Below are positions 9,386 to 21,043 of a stretch of DNA of 64,000 nucleotides, piece by piece. Source of the DNA: Lysobacter sp. (GTDB lineage: Bacteria; Pseudomonadota; Gammaproteobacteria; Xanthomonadales; Xanthomonadaceae). Location of the stretch: positions 1 through 64,000 of the forward strand of contig JAHCAU010000001.1 of assembly GCA_019634715.1 (NCBI GenBank), read 5' to 3'. Below the pieces are notes generated by a model. That model ran no database searches, had not been told where the DNA came from, and saw only the letters and a program-made list of their open reading frames with translations. A program made the translations under genes and the position numbers. How positions within the stretch are numbered: position 1 is the first letter of the stretch; the number at the start of each line of letters is the position of its first letter.

Positions 9386-11405
9386 CGCGCGCGCCATGCC
9401 CGCCCCGGCGCTTTCCGCCGTCCCGCCATCCGCGCCCGTCGCGCCGCCGCTGGCCGCGCCCGCCCTGGACCCGCTCTCGCGCCGCTGGGCGCTGGCCGCG
9501 GCGCTGCTGTGCCTGCTGCCGCTGCTGCTGCAGGTGCAGGGCGCGCTGACCTTCGGCATCGGCGCGGTCGCGCTGGCGGTGCCGCTGCTGGCGCGCGAAG
9601 GCCACGCGCCGGCCTGGCTGCGGTTCGTGCTGATCGTCGCCCTGCTCGGTACGGTGATGACGCTGTACGAGTTCCGCTTCGGCCGCGACACCGGCTGCGC
9701 GATGCTGGCGACGATGCTCGCGCTCAAGCCGGTGGAGATGCGCTCGCTGCGCGATGCGCGCAGCCTGCTGGGCTTCGCGCTGTTCGCGCCGTTCGCGACC
9801 TTCCTGCTCGACCAGGGGCCGCTGTCGCTGTCGCTGGGCCTGGCCGGCGCCATCGCTGCGCTCACCGCGCTGCACACCCTGTCGGAAATCGAAAGCGACG
9901 CGCGCGCGCCTTCGCGACGGCCGTGGTCGCGACTGGTGTCGGTGGCTCGCATGATCGCGATCGGCCTGCCGCTGGCGATGGTGGTGTTCTGGCTGTTCCC
10001 GCGCTTCTCGGCACCGCTGTGGGGCGTGCCCGAACGCGCGCTGGCCAAGCCGGGCCTGTCCGACCGCATGTCGCCGGGCGACTGGATCGACCTGATCGCC
10101 GACGACACCCCGGCGCTGCGCGTGACCTTCTTCGGCGAGGCGCCGCCGCAGTCGCAGATGTACTGGCGCGGGCACGTGCTGTGGGATTTCGACGGCCGCA
10201 CCTGGACCTCGGTCGGCTGGTCGCGCGCGATCAGCCGCGCACGCACGCGCCCCGGCCCGCCGACGGTGGTCTACGACTACGAAATGGAGATCGAACCCAC
10301 CGACCGCAGCCAGCTGGTCGCGCTGGAAATGCCGCTGGCCGCGCCGGAAGGCGCGCATCTGTACGGCGACTACAGCCTGGTCAGCAGGCAGACGCTCAAC
10401 GCCCTCACCCGCTGGCGCATGCGCTCCGCACCGCAGACCGCGCTGGCCGAAGCCGACCTGCACCCGATGCTGCGCAGCCTCGCGCTGCGCCTGCCGCCGG
10501 GCTACAACCCGCGCACGCGCGCACTGGCCGAGCGCTGGCGCAGCGAAGCCGGCCCCGCCAGCCGAGCGACCGACGACGCCATCGTCAAGCGCGCGCTCGA
10601 CTGGATCCGCCGCGAGTTCGTCTACACCCTCGAAACCCCGCTGCTGGGCCGCGACAGCGTCGACGAATTCCTCTTCGACGAGAAGGCCGGCTTCTGCGAG
10701 CACTACAGCAGCGCCTTCGTCGTGCTGATGCGCAGCGCCGGCATCCCGGCGCGCGTGGTCACCGGCTACGTCGGCGGTTACCGCAACCCGGTCGGCGGCT
10801 ACTGGCTGGTGCGCCGCTCCGACGCCCATGCCTGGGCCGAAGTCTGGATCGAAGGGCGCGGCTGGGTGCGCGTGGATCCCACCGCCGCGGTCGCGCCGGA
10901 ACGGATCTTCGACACCATCGACGACCGCCGCCCCGGCATGCTCGGCGGCTTTTCCGGCCTCAGCCCGGTCTTCGACATCGGCGACTGGATGCGCCGCAGC
11001 TGGAACGACTTCGTGCTCGGCTACGACGCCCGCCGCCAGCGCCAGCTGCTGCGCAACGTCGGCATGCCCGACCTCGACACCGCGGCGCTGATCCGCCTGT
11101 TCGTGGTCGCGACCCTGCTCGCGATGGCCGGCATGCTGTGGCTGGCCACGCGGCAGGAGCGCGAGCGCGACCCGCTGCTGCGCGCCTGGCGGCGGATGGA
11201 GCGCCGCTACCGCAAGCTCGGGTTGGGACGGCCGTCGCACGAACCGGTGGGCCGCTGGGCCGAGCGCATCGCCGGCGCGCGACCGGACGGCGCCGCACTG
11301 AAAGAACTCAGCGCACGTTTCGTGGAATGGCGGTACGCTCGCGACCATGGCGGCGCCGCCAACCTGCGGGCCCTGCTCCGCGACCTGCGCAGACACCGCC
11401 CATGA
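9378..11405 (+). CDS. DUF3488 / transglutaminase-like membrane protein
   Basis: A 675-residue protein with about six N-terminal helices (DUF3488), a periplasmic transglutaminase-like domain and a C-terminal helix with a cytoplasmic tail. The papain-like triad is intact: Cys in AGFCEHYSSAF, His in RSDAHAWAEVWI, and Asp in RVDPTAAV. It completes the moxR-DUF58-TgpA type operon. By analogy with TgpA it may act on periplasmic or envelope substrates, but the target is unknown. Confidence 0.9.
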   Translation: MADARAMPAPALSAVPPSAPVAPPLAAPALDPLSRRWALAAALLCLLPLLLQVQGALTFGIGAVALAVPLLAREGHAPAWLRFVLIVALLGTVMTLYEFRFGRDTGCAMLATMLALKPVEMRSLRDARSLLGFALFAPFATFLLDQGPLSLSLGLAGAIAALTALHTLSEIESDARAPSRRPWSRLVSVARMIAIGLPLAMVVFWLFPRFSAPLWGVPERALAKPGLSDRMSPGDWIDLIADDTPALRVTFFGEAPPQSQMYWRGHVLWDFDGRTWTSVGWSRAISRARTRPGPPTVVYDYEMEIEPTDRSQLVALEMPLAAPEGAHLYGDYSLVSRQTLNALTRWRMRSAPQTALAEADLHPMLRSLALRLPPGYNPRTRALAERWRSEAGPASRATDDAIVKRALDWIRREFVYTLETPLLGRDSVDEFLFDEKAGFCEHYSSAFVVLMRSAGIPARVVTGYVGGYRNPVGGYWLVRRSDAHAWAEVWIEGRGWVRVDPTAAVAPERIFDTIDDRRPGMLGGFSGLSPVFDIGDWMRRSWNDFVLGYDARRQRQLLRNVGMPDLDTAALIRLFVVATLLAMAGMLWLATRQERERDPLLRAWRRMERRYRKLGLGRPSHEPVGRWAERIAGARPDGAALKELSARFVEWRYARDHGGAANLRALLRDLRRHRP

Positions 11406-11428
11406 TGAATACCTTCAGGAGATCCGCC

Positions 11429-11920
11429 ATGTCCGCCCGCAGCACCGCCGTCGCCGCCCTCGCCCTGGCCCTGCTGGCCGGGTGCGCCACCGTCTCCAAG
11501 CCGCTCCAGGGCGAATTCGCCGCCCTCAGCCCGCACCAGGCCATCGAACAGGACAGCACCGGCACCGCCGTGCGCTGGGGCGGCCGCATCGTCCGCACGG
11601 AACCGTTGGCCGACCGCACCTGCTTCGAAGTGCTGTCCTCGCGCCTCGACGTGACCGGCCGCCCGGCCTGGGCCGGCGCCGACGACACCCACGGTCGCTT
11701 CATCGCCTGCCGCGTCGGCTTCTACGACCCGGCCCTGTTCACCGACAAGCGCGAAGTCACCTTCACCGGCCGCATCGAAGGCTACGAGAACCGCCGCATC
11801 GGCGAGTATTCCTACCGCTTCCCGCGCATCGCCGCCGACGTGGTCTACCTGTGGCCCGAGGAAAGCCGCACGCGCGTGATCACCACGCCGGCGCCGTGGC
11901 CGTGGTGGGGCTGGTGGTGA
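11429..11920 (+). CDS. Slp family outer-membrane lipoprotein
   Basis: A 163-residue Slp-type lipoprotein. The ATG at 11429 has an AGGAGA ribosome site 6 bp upstream and gives a short signal peptide ending in lipobox LLAGC. Two ATGs at 11402 and 11405 overlap the end of the transglutaminase gene but lack a ribosome site. The SPHQAIEQ, GGRIVRTEP and FTGRIEGYENRRIGEYSYRFP segments fit Slp, a starvation- and stationary-phase-related family of unknown mechanism. It is probably the last gene of the moxR operon. Confidence 0.85.
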   Translation: MSARSTAVAALALALLAGCATVSKPLQGEFAALSPHQAIEQDSTGTAVRWGGRIVRTEPLADRTCFEVLSSRLDVTGRPAWAGADDTHGRFIACRVGFYDPALFTDKREVTFTGRIEGYENRRIGEYSYRFPRIAADVVYLWPEESRTRVITTPAPWPWWGWW

Positions 11921-11956
11921 GCCTCCGATGAGGCGCCGGCCATCCGGCGCGAAACG

Positions 11957-11983
11957 AAAAAGCGGGCCTCGGCCCGCTTTTTT
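11957..11983. terminator. Bidirectional intrinsic terminator
   Basis: A perfect 12-bp stem (AAAAAGCGGGCC / GGCCCGCTTTTT) with a 2-base loop, with A and T tracts on the two sides. It sits between the convergent slp and the 168-residue membrane protein gene and should stop transcription from both. Confidence 0.92.
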
Positions 11984-12017
11984 CATGCGTCGATGCCGGC
12001 GCTGGCCGCGCCTCGCA

Positions 12018-12524
12018 TCATTTCGCCGCCGCGGCGCCCTTGTCGCGATAGCGGAAGGTCAGCCACAGGCCGACGGCGATCGCATAGGACAGGTTCGGGA
12101 TGAAGGCCCGGTCCAGGGTCGTGACCTTGGCCTGCAGCGCGATGTAGTTGGTGTAGGCCGCCTGCGACAGCGTGAACGCGGCGATCATCAGCACCAGCCG
12201 GATCGGCACCGGCATGCCCAGGCGCAGGGCGATGATCGTGCCCTCGGAAATCAGCACGCCGACCAGGAACGGGAACACCGCGCCGATGACCACCAGGGCG
12301 ATGGAGCTGTCCGACGCGTGCGTGGCCAGCATCATGTCGGCGAAGGTCACGCCCAGCGCGCGCGTGATCAGGAACGCGAGGAAGCCGGTCGAGAACGACA
12401 TGATGCGCACGTACTGCTCGGCGCCTTCGGATCGCAGGATCACGGTGACCGCGATCCAGATCTGGCTCGCGATGGTGAGCAGGATCAGGATCTGCTCGAG
12501 AATCGTGAAGGCATCCCACTTCAT
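12018..12524 (-). CDS. Four-helix inner-membrane protein of unknown family
   Basis: A 168-residue hydrophobic protein with about four membrane helices separated by short charged loops (ILRSEGAEQ, LATHASDSS). I do not recognise a family. The ATG at 12524 (MKWDAFTILEQ) fits a start directly before the first helix; an upstream start at 12575 would add 17 unusual residues. It is a single gene between the shared terminator and the rhomboid gene. Confidence 0.65.
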   Translation of the reverse strand: MKWDAFTILEQILILLTIASQIWIAVTVILRSEGAEQYVRIMSFSTGFLAFLITRALGVTFADMMLATHASDSSIALVVIGAVFPFLVGVLISEGTIIALRLGMPVPIRLVLMIAAFTLSQAAYTNYIALQAKVTTLDRAFIPNLSYAIAVGLWLTFRYRDKGAAAAK

Positions 12525-12606
12525 TCGCAGTCTTTCATCCAGGTCCGCCGGGAAACGGGCGCCGGGCGGGAACATAGCACAGCCGCCGCGCCGGCCGTCC
12601 CGTCGG

Positions 12607-13284
12607 TCATTTGACGACGCGCAGGTGCGTGCCCTTGCCGCCGCCCGACGAAGGCGGGCGACGCGAGGACGAGCGCCGCCAGTAGCGGATCGTCAGCCAG
12701 CCGAAGACCATGCCGCCGAGGTGCGCGAAATGGGCGACGCCCGGCTGCAGGCCGGTGAAGCCCAGCAGCAGGGCGATGGCGCCGAACACCAGCACCAGCG
12801 TGCGCGCCTTCATCGGCACCGGCGGGATCAGCAGCATCACGCGCTGGTTGGGGAACATCATGCCGTAGCCCAGCAGCAGGCCGAACACGCCGCCCGATGC
12901 GCCCACGGTGGGATAAGGCGTCTCGCCCGCCGACACCGACCAGCTCGCCAGCGCGAACTGGATCAGGCCGGCACCGGCGACGCAGATCAGGAAATAGGTC
13001 GTGAAGCGGCGCGTGCCCCAGGCGTGCTCGAGCTGCGCGCCGAACATCACCAGCGCCAGCATGTTGAGCAGCAGGTGCGCCAGGTCCGCATGCAGGAACC
13101 CGTAGGTCAGCAGTTGCCAGGGCATGAAGCCCGGCGCGCCCGAATCGACCCAGGCCTGCGACAGCCAGGGCCACAGCGCGAAGTGCACGTCGAGGAACGG
13201 GCGGAAAAGAACATGCTGGGCGAGAAACACCAGCACGTTCGCGATCAACAGCGCTCGGGTGGCCGGGGGAAGCCTGGACAACAT
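12607..13284 (-). CDS. Rhomboid family intramembrane serine protease
   Basis: A 225-residue protein with six predicted helices, the size of the simplest bacterial rhomboids. The catalytic serine lies in GASGGVFGLLLGYG and the catalytic histidine in HFAHLGGMVFGW. Further marks are HADLAHLLLNMLAL and the L1-loop-like EHAWGTRRF. It cleaves membrane proteins within or near their helices; substrates are unknown. It is divergent from the 2OG oxygenase gene with a 72-bp promoter region. Confidence 0.92.
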   Translation of the reverse strand: MLSRLPPATRALLIANVLVFLAQHVLFRPFLDVHFALWPWLSQAWVDSGAPGFMPWQLLTYGFLHADLAHLLLNMLALVMFGAQLEHAWGTRRFTTYFLICVAGAGLIQFALASWSVSAGETPYPTVGASGGVFGLLLGYGMMFPNQRVMLLIPPVPMKARTLVLVFGAIALLLGFTGLQPGVAHFAHLGGMVFGWLTIRYWRRSSSRRPPSSGGGKGTHLRVVK

Positions 13285-13356
13285 CCGTGATCCTGGGTCG
13301 ACGACCCTGCGGGGAGAGGGGGAACGCTCGACGAGCGTGACGCCTATGATACCGGG

Positions 13357-13980
13357 ATGAGCTCGCTTCCTTCCCTGAACGCGGATGCCTTCGCCGCCGA
13401 TCCCGCGCGCCTGGCGGATGCGCTGCGCGCGCACGGCGCCTGCTGGATCGCCGACTGGCCGTCGCGGTCGCTGCACGACGGCCTGCGCGACGACCTGCGC
13501 CGACTGCAGTCCCGCGGCGAACTGGCGCCGGCGGCGGTGGGCCGGGCCGACGGCCGCGCACGGCGCGGCGACATCCGCGCCGATCGCACCTGCTGGCTCG
13601 ACGACCCGCGCTGCGGCGCACCCGCGCGCCACTTTCTCGCCCATCTCGCCGACGTGCGCGCGATGCTCAACCGCACGCTGTTCCTCGGGCTGCGCAGCGT
13701 CGAGGCGCATTACGCGGCCTATCCGGCCGGCGGCGGCTACGCACGCCATCGCGACCGCTTCCGCGACAGCGATGCGCGGGTGGTGTCGTGGGTGAGCTAT
13801 CTCAACGCGGACTGGGCCGACGACGACGGTGGCGCGCTGCGGCTCTGGCGCGAGGACGGCGCCCCCGTCGACCTGCCCCCGATCGGCGGCAGCGTGTGCT
13901 TCCTCAGCGAACTCGAGCACGAGGTGCTGCCGGCGCGACGCGAACGCCTGTCGATCGCCGGCTGGATGCGCCGCGACTGA
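13357..13980 (+). CDS. 2OG-Fe(II) oxygenase (SM-20/P4H-like)
   Basis: A 207-residue cytoplasmic oxygenase. The iron-binding His-x-Asp is in YARHRDRFRDSD, and the distal histidine and 2-oxoglutarate arginine are in ELEHEVLPARRERLSIAGWMR. The length and motifs match the SM-20/prolyl-4-hydroxylase branch found widely in proteobacteria. The target residue or protein is unknown. Confidence 0.87.
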   Translation: MSSLPSLNADAFAADPARLADALRAHGACWIADWPSRSLHDGLRDDLRRLQSRGELAPAAVGRADGRARRGDIRADRTCWLDDPRCGAPARHFLAHLADVRAMLNRTLFLGLRSVEAHYAAYPAGGGYARHRDRFRDSDARVVSWVSYLNADWADDDGGALRLWREDGAPVDLPPIGGSVCFLSELEHEVLPARRERLSIAGWMRRD

Positions 13981-13999
13981 GCGTCGTCGGCGCAGGGCG

Positions 14000-14512
14000 T
14001 CAGCGCACCCGCGCGTAGTTCACTTCCACCGCGCGGCCCTCGCTGCCGTCCGGCGCGATGTTGGTCATGACGATGACCAGGCTGTCGTCGTCGGGCTGCT
14101 CGATCGCGGTCCGCCAGCCCCAGCGCGGTCCCGGCGGGGTCTGCCCGTCGCCGTAGCTGCCCAGCACCGAGAAGCGCGCCGCAACCGGGTCCGCATCCAC
14201 GCCCGCATTCCCGGGCGACACCGAATACATGATGCTGCTGCCGGTGTGGAAGCTGTCGACCCAGGCGCATTCCCAGCGTCGCTCGTCGATGTGGTAGCCG
14301 TAGAGCGCGATGCCGGCATGGCTGCGGCCGTCGAAGTCCCAGCTGTATTCGTGGAGCAGGAAGCGGCCGCCCAGCACCGCGCGCAGCGTGCCGCGCTGGG
14401 CCGATTCGGCGGCCAGCATGTCCGGCTCGAACCACAGCCGGTAACGGCCCTCCCATTCCCCCGCCATCCGCGCCAGATGCTGGTGCGGGCCCATCCCGTC
14501 CTGCGCGCTCAT
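14000..14512 (-). CDS. DUF1579-like protein
   Basis: A 170-residue protein with the lipocalin-like pattern of DUF1579: LARMAGEWEGRYRLWFEP, then RGTLRAVLGGRFLLHEYSWDFDG and a Gly/Tyr-rich strand region. It has no signal peptide. Proteins of this type are of unknown function. It is convergent with the oxygenase gene (19-bp gap). Confidence 0.7.
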   Translation of the reverse strand: MSAQDGMGPHQHLARMAGEWEGRYRLWFEPDMLAAESAQRGTLRAVLGGRFLLHEYSWDFDGRSHAGIALYGYHIDERRWECAWVDSFHTGSSIMYSVSPGNAGVDADPVAARFSVLGSYGDGQTPPGPRWGWRTAIEQPDDDSLVIVMTNIAPDGSEGRAVEVNYARVR

Positions 14513-14811
14513 GCCGTCCTCCGTCGGTCCGGATGGGACGATCCGGATGGCGCCAGCCTACTGCAATGCGGCGGCACGGCGCAGCGTGTCCCTGCGTCGG
14601 CGTACGGTCGGGCGGTGGATATTTCCGGTCGCATCGGGCGATGCAATCGCGTTCACGGAACGCGGCGCCGGCCCCGGTCCTTTCGCTAAAAAAATGTTAT
14701 GAATGCGCCCGGATCGTCTGTAGGCAACACGGCATCCGGGGCGTCGAAGGGGAGACGCCCCTCTGCGGAACACCCTTCAAGCACATTTCACGGAACAGAA
14801 TCGGAGGCTCC
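14513..14811. other. Leader region of the first TonB receptor
   Basis: No gene is seen. An A-rich patch (about 14687-14697) lies in the middle. The receptor start at 14812 is preceded by GGAGG at 14803-14807, a good ribosome site. Confidence 0.4.
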
Positions 14812-17331
<2,520 letters not shown>

Positions 17332-17373
17332 CCGGCAGGTGCCGGTCCGCGCAACCACGCGGCATCGCAGGAC

Positions 17374-17406
17374 AGGCACGGGCGGCGCAAGCCGCCCGTG
17401 CCTTTT
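17374..17406 (+). terminator. Intrinsic terminator after the TonB receptor
   Basis: A GC-rich 12-bp perfect stem (GGCACGGGCGGC / GCCGCCCGTGCC) with loop GCAA, followed by TTTT at 17403-17406, 43 bp after the receptor stop codon. Confidence 0.88.
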
Positions 17407-17493
17407 GGGCCGATCACCCCGCTCCGTGCGACCGGCGGCAACCCCACCCCCCGGCATGGCCCGTTCGACCGTGCGTCCACCACGGAGTCCCCC

Positions 17494-17616
17494 ATGCACC
17501 GCATCGCCCGCCCGACACCGACACCGCAGGTGCTCGCCGCCGCCATCGTCGCCACGTTCGCGCTGTCCGCCTGCAGCGCGCCGCGGAGCGCCGGCAGTCC
17601 CCGCAGGTCGGCATGA
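17494..17616 (+). CDS. Possible 40-residue lipoprotein
   Basis: The ATG at 17494 follows a CGGAG element and opens a signal sequence with hydrophobic core VLAAAIVATFA and lipobox LSAC, then only 17 more residues. The next frame continues with a hydrophilic tail ending at 17627, so the gene could be a frameshifted remnant of a slightly longer lipoprotein. This is weak evidence apart from the lipobox. Confidence 0.3.
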   Translation: MHRIARPTPTPQVLAAAIVATFALSACSAPRSAGSPRRSA

Positions 17617-17776
17617 TCGCCGACTGACGCAAGGATCCGAACGCCCCATGTCCGCCATCATCGCGCCCGCCTCGCCCGCTGCCCGTCGTCGTCGGCCTCG
17701 ACGCGACGGGGCCTGCGCCACGAGCGGCTTAATGCATGGCTTCACGAAAGGCGCCGCAGCCCTTAACCTGACCGAC

Positions 17777-18337
17777 ATGAACGATGTCGGGGTCGAAGTC
17801 AGCGACGAACAGCTCATGCTCGCGTACGGCGCGGGCGACGTCGCCGCCTTCGAACAGCTCTACCAGCGGCATCGCGGCAAGCTCTACCGCTTCCTGGCGC
17901 GCCAGCTGCACGGCAACGGCGCGCTGGCCGACGAGATGTTCCAGGACGTGTGGCAGCGGGTGGTGTCGGCGCGGCAGAGCTGGAAACCCGAAGCCCTGTT
18001 CACCACCTGGCTGTACCGGATCGCGCACAACCGCCTCGCCGACCACTGGCGGGCGCTGCAGCACCGGCCGCCGGCCCCGGCCGACGCCGACGAACGCACC
18101 GAACGCGTGCCCGACGACGACACACCGGAGCGGCACTTGTCGGAGTTCGAGGAAAGGCGAAGGCTGCACCTCGCACTGGAAGAATTGCCGGCGGAACAGC
18201 GGGAAGTCGTCCTGCTCCGCCTCGAACAGGACCTGAGTCTGGAGGAGATCGGCGAAGTGACCGGCGTCGGCCGGGAAACGGTGAAATCGCGGTTGCGCTA
18301 CGCGATGGACAAACTGCGCGCGAGACTGAACCCATGA
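17777..18337 (+). CDS. ECF-type RNA polymerase sigma factor
   Basis: A 186-residue sigma-70 family ECF factor. Region 2 spans DEQLMLAYGAGDVAAFEQLYQRH to TWLYRIAHNRLADHWR. Region 4 holds ALEELPAEQREVVLLRLEQDLSLEEIGEVTGVGRETVKSRLRYAMDKL, the helix-turn-helix for the -35 element. The ATG at 17777 gives the normal length; an in-frame ATG at 17733 would add 15 residues. It overlaps the anti-sigma-like gene by ATGA. It may control envelope or nutrient genes such as the nearby receptor. Confidence 0.93.
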   Translation: MNDVGVEVSDEQLMLAYGAGDVAAFEQLYQRHRGKLYRFLARQLHGNGALADEMFQDVWQRVVSARQSWKPEALFTTWLYRIAHNRLADHWRALQHRPPAPADADERTERVPDDDTPERHLSEFEERRRLHLALEELPAEQREVVLLRLEQDLSLEEIGEVTGVGRETVKSRLRYAMDKLRARLNP

Positions 18338-19458
18338 ACCGCCCGAGCGAACCCTTCAACGCGGAAGAACGCGACCTTGCCGAGCGCCTCGCGCGCCTGG
18401 GCGGTCCGCGCGAACCCGCGCCTGCGCTCGACGCGAGGATCCTTGCGATGGCGCGCGCGGCCGTCGACACACCTGCCGCCGCCGAAACCGGTGGCGATGG
18501 CGGCGCCGATATCGCTCCGGCAGCTCCTGCCTCCGTCGACCCCGCTTCCATCGACCCCAAGGTCACCCCGCTCAAGCCCCGCCCGCGCAAGCCGACGCAG
18601 CGCTGGCCGCTGGGTCTGAGCCTGGCCGCTTCGCTGGTGCTGGCCGCCGGCATCGGCTGGAAACTGCACGACAACGGCGCCGGCATCGGCGAAGGCGCGG
18701 CCGAGAACGCGGTCGCGGCGGCCGCCGAAGAGAACGCGACCCAGGTCATCATGGTCGAACCGCCCCTGCAGCGCACACCGCCGCCGCCGCCTCCGCCGAT
18801 GGAATCCCGTGCGATGGCCGACACCAGCATCGCGCCGGCTGCGCCGGTCGCAGCACCGGCACCTGCGGCCAAGCCGGCGCGCGCGCAGGAGGCCCCGCAG
18901 AACATGGTGTATGCCGCCGAAGCGGTCGCGGACGCCGTCCCGCCGCCCGCCGCCATGGCCGCGCCGGCACCGGTCGCGCAGGCCAGCGAGGAAGCGGAGC
19001 AGGACAGCTACGACCGCATCGATGTCAGCGGCTCGCGCATCCGTCGCGCCGAACGCGAGGTCGGTGCCGCCGAGTACACCCGTCGCGAACAGGAAGCGCG
19101 CCGTCGCCAGGCCGTGGCCGAGCGCGCCGCCGGCGCGGCCGCACCGGTCGCCGCGCCGCCGCCCCCCGCGCCTCCGCCGCCGCCCACCGCATCGGCACGC
19201 GGCAACAGCGGTTTCGTCGGCGACGCGGCCGCGAAGCGCGAGGTGCCGAAGGCGACCAGCGACTACGACGACCGCCCGCCGGTGTCGGCCGACTCGCCCG
19301 AATTCCGCCAGGCCTGGCTGCAGCGCATCCGCGAACTGCTGGCCAAGGGCGAGCAGGCCTGGGCGCGCGAGAGCCTGCGCGAATTCAAGCGCCGCTACCC
19401 GGATGCGGAACTGCCGGAAGACCTGAAACCGCTGGCGGCGACGCTGACGACGCCCTGA
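18334..19458 (+). CDS. Probable anti-sigma factor, membrane-spanning, Pro/Ala-rich
   Basis: A 374-residue protein translationally coupled to the ECF sigma factor. Residues 1-80 are a cytoplasmic region (RLARLGGPREPAPALDARILAMARA) of the type that holds sigma. One helix follows (LGLSLAASLVLAAGIGW, about 92-108), then a long Pro/Ala-rich periplasmic linker. A C-terminal module (FRQAWLQRIRELLAKGEQAWARESLREFKRRYPD) ends the protein. It lacks the zinc-finger HxxxCxxC. A segment IDVSGSRIRR in the periplasmic part resembles the N-terminal signature of TonB-dependent receptors. Confidence 0.75.
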   Translation: MNRPSEPFNAEERDLAERLARLGGPREPAPALDARILAMARAAVDTPAAAETGGDGGADIAPAAPASVDPASIDPKVTPLKPRPRKPTQRWPLGLSLAASLVLAAGIGWKLHDNGAGIGEGAAENAVAAAAEENATQVIMVEPPLQRTPPPPPPPMESRAMADTSIAPAAPVAAPAPAAKPARAQEAPQNMVYAAEAVADAVPPPAAMAAPAPVAQASEEAEQDSYDRIDVSGSRIRRAEREVGAAEYTRREQEARRRQAVAERAAGAAAPVAAPPPPAPPPPPTASARGNSGFVGDAAAKREVPKATSDYDDRPPVSADSPEFRQAWLQRIRELLAKGEQAWARESLREFKRRYPDAELPEDLKPLAATLTTP

Positions 19459-19475
19459 CCGGTGGGCGGGCGCTG

Positions 19476-20075
19476 ATGCCACTCGACACCCTGTCCGGCC
19501 CGGCCTCTCACCTGCTGGAGGTCAAGCACAGCCGCTTCCTCGCCCAGGCCGTGCCGATGGCCTCGGCCGACGACGTGCAGGCGGCACTGGCCGCACTGGG
19601 CGACCCGGACGCCACCCACAACTGCTGGGCGTGGCGGATCGGCGCGCAGTACCGTTCCAGCGACGACGGCGAACCCGCCGGTACCGCCGGGCGGCCGATC
19701 CTCGCCGCGATCGACGGCCAGGGATACAACCAGGTGCTGGTGGTGGTCACGCGCTGGTACGGCGGCATCAAGCTCGGCGCCGGCGGGCTGGTCCGCGCCT
19801 ACGGCGGCGCGGCGGCGGAATGCCTGCGCCGCGCCGACAGACGGCCGCTGATCGTGCTGTCCGAGTTCGACATCGCCTGCCCGTTCGCCGACCTCGGTGC
19901 CGTGCATGCCGCACTGATCGCTGCCGATGCCGCCCGGCTGGACGAACGCTTCGATGCCGACGGCGCGGTGTTGCGCGTGCGCCTGCCCGCGGAACACGCC
20001 GACGCCCTGGCGCTGCGGCTGCGCGACGCCACGCGCGACCGCGCGAGGCTGTCGCCCGTGCCGGCGCCCGCGTAG
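19476..20075 (+). CDS. YigZ/IMPACT family protein
   Basis: A 199-residue UPF0029 protein. The N-terminal domain holds SRFLAQAVP, the motif ATHNCWAWRIG, the DDGEPAGTAGRPIL signature and VVVTRWYGGIKLGAGGLVRAYGGAA. A C-terminal DUF1949-like domain follows. IMPACT/YigZ proteins are linked to translation control and may bind RNA or nucleic acids. It follows the anti-sigma gene by 17 bp. Confidence 0.92.
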   Translation: MPLDTLSGPASHLLEVKHSRFLAQAVPMASADDVQAALAALGDPDATHNCWAWRIGAQYRSSDDGEPAGTAGRPILAAIDGQGYNQVLVVVTRWYGGIKLGAGGLVRAYGGAAAECLRRADRRPLIVLSEFDIACPFADLGAVHAALIAADAARLDERFDADGAVLRVRLPAEHADALALRLRDATRDRARLSPVPAPA

Positions 20076-20119
20076 CATCGTCCGCACGCATCTCCCGACC
20101 CGCATCCGAGGATCCACCG

Positions 20120-20818
20120 ATGAAGCCGACGTCACCGCTGCTGCTCGCGCTCGCGCTGGGCCTGGTCGCCTGCCAGCAGGCCGAAGAAGCCCAACCCACC
20201 GCCGCCGACACGGTCGCGCCCGCGAAAGCCCCGGCTGCCCAGACTGCGCCCGCCATCGCACCGCCCGCCGCGGCGACCGCCGCCGACGGCAAACCTTCGT
20301 TCGACTGCGCAGCCGCCGCCAGCGATGTCGAGAAACTCGTCTGCAGCGACCCCGAGCTCGCCGTGCTCGATCGTCGCCTCGCCGAGGTCCATGCACGAGC
20401 GAAGGCCGCGCCCGGCGCCGACCAGACGCGCCTCGCCGCCGACCAGCGCGGCTGGGCCAAGGGTCGCGACGACTGCTGGAAATCCGTCGAACGCAGCCGC
20501 TGCGTGTCCGAGGCCTACATGACCCGCACCGCGCAGTTGCAGATCGACAATGGCGAAACCCGGGTCCCGGAAGCAGCGGCCTACGAATGCGACGACACCA
20601 GCAAGCGCTTCACCGTCGTCTACTACAACGATCTCGACCCGAAGACCGCCGTGGTCACCTGGGGCGACGACCAGGCGCTGGCCTTCCCGATGATGGCCGC
20701 CAGCGGCGCGCGCTACGGCCGCGAGGGCATGGAAATCTGGGAGCATCAGGGCGAACTGTCGGTCGACTTCTACGGCAACCGCTTCAATTGCCGCGCCGCT
20801 GGCGCGACCGCGCCCTGA
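20120..20818 (+). CDS. Lipoprotein with LprI-like and MliC-like lysozyme-inhibitor domains
   Basis: A 232-residue lipoprotein with signal peptide and lipobox LVAC (Cys18). After an Ala/Pro-rich linker, residues about 60-140 form an LprI-type (DUF1311) domain with FDCAAAASDVEKLVCSDPELAVLDRRLAEVH and paired cysteines. Residues about 155-232 match MliC (YECDD, then VTWGDDQALAFPM, SGARYGREG, WEHQGE and a final FNCR). Both domain types are known C-type lysozyme inhibitors. The protein probably protects peptidoglycan from external lysozyme. Confidence 0.82.
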   Translation: MKPTSPLLLALALGLVACQQAEEAQPTAADTVAPAKAPAAQTAPAIAPPAAATAADGKPSFDCAAAASDVEKLVCSDPELAVLDRRLAEVHARAKAAPGADQTRLAADQRGWAKGRDDCWKSVERSRCVSEAYMTRTAQLQIDNGETRVPEAAAYECDDTSKRFTVVYYNDLDPKTAVVTWGDDQALAFPMMAASGARYGREGMEIWEHQGELSVDFYGNRFNCRAAGATAP

Positions 20819-21043
20819 GAACCTGCGCAAAGTCTCCGCGCTTGAAAGCAGGCGTCGGCGCCGCCATTCCGGGCGGGCCGGCGCGGCGGCGATGAACGAC
20901 GAGGACCTGGCCGATGCCCCGGCCGCCGGGTTCGAAGCCCGCAGGCACGAGCCGGCGGGTCGGATTCGTCGACAATGGCCGGCCCGGCGCTTCCGTCCGT
21001 TCCCCGCTCTCTCCTGCCCGCGTCGAAGGACGCCCGCCCGACC

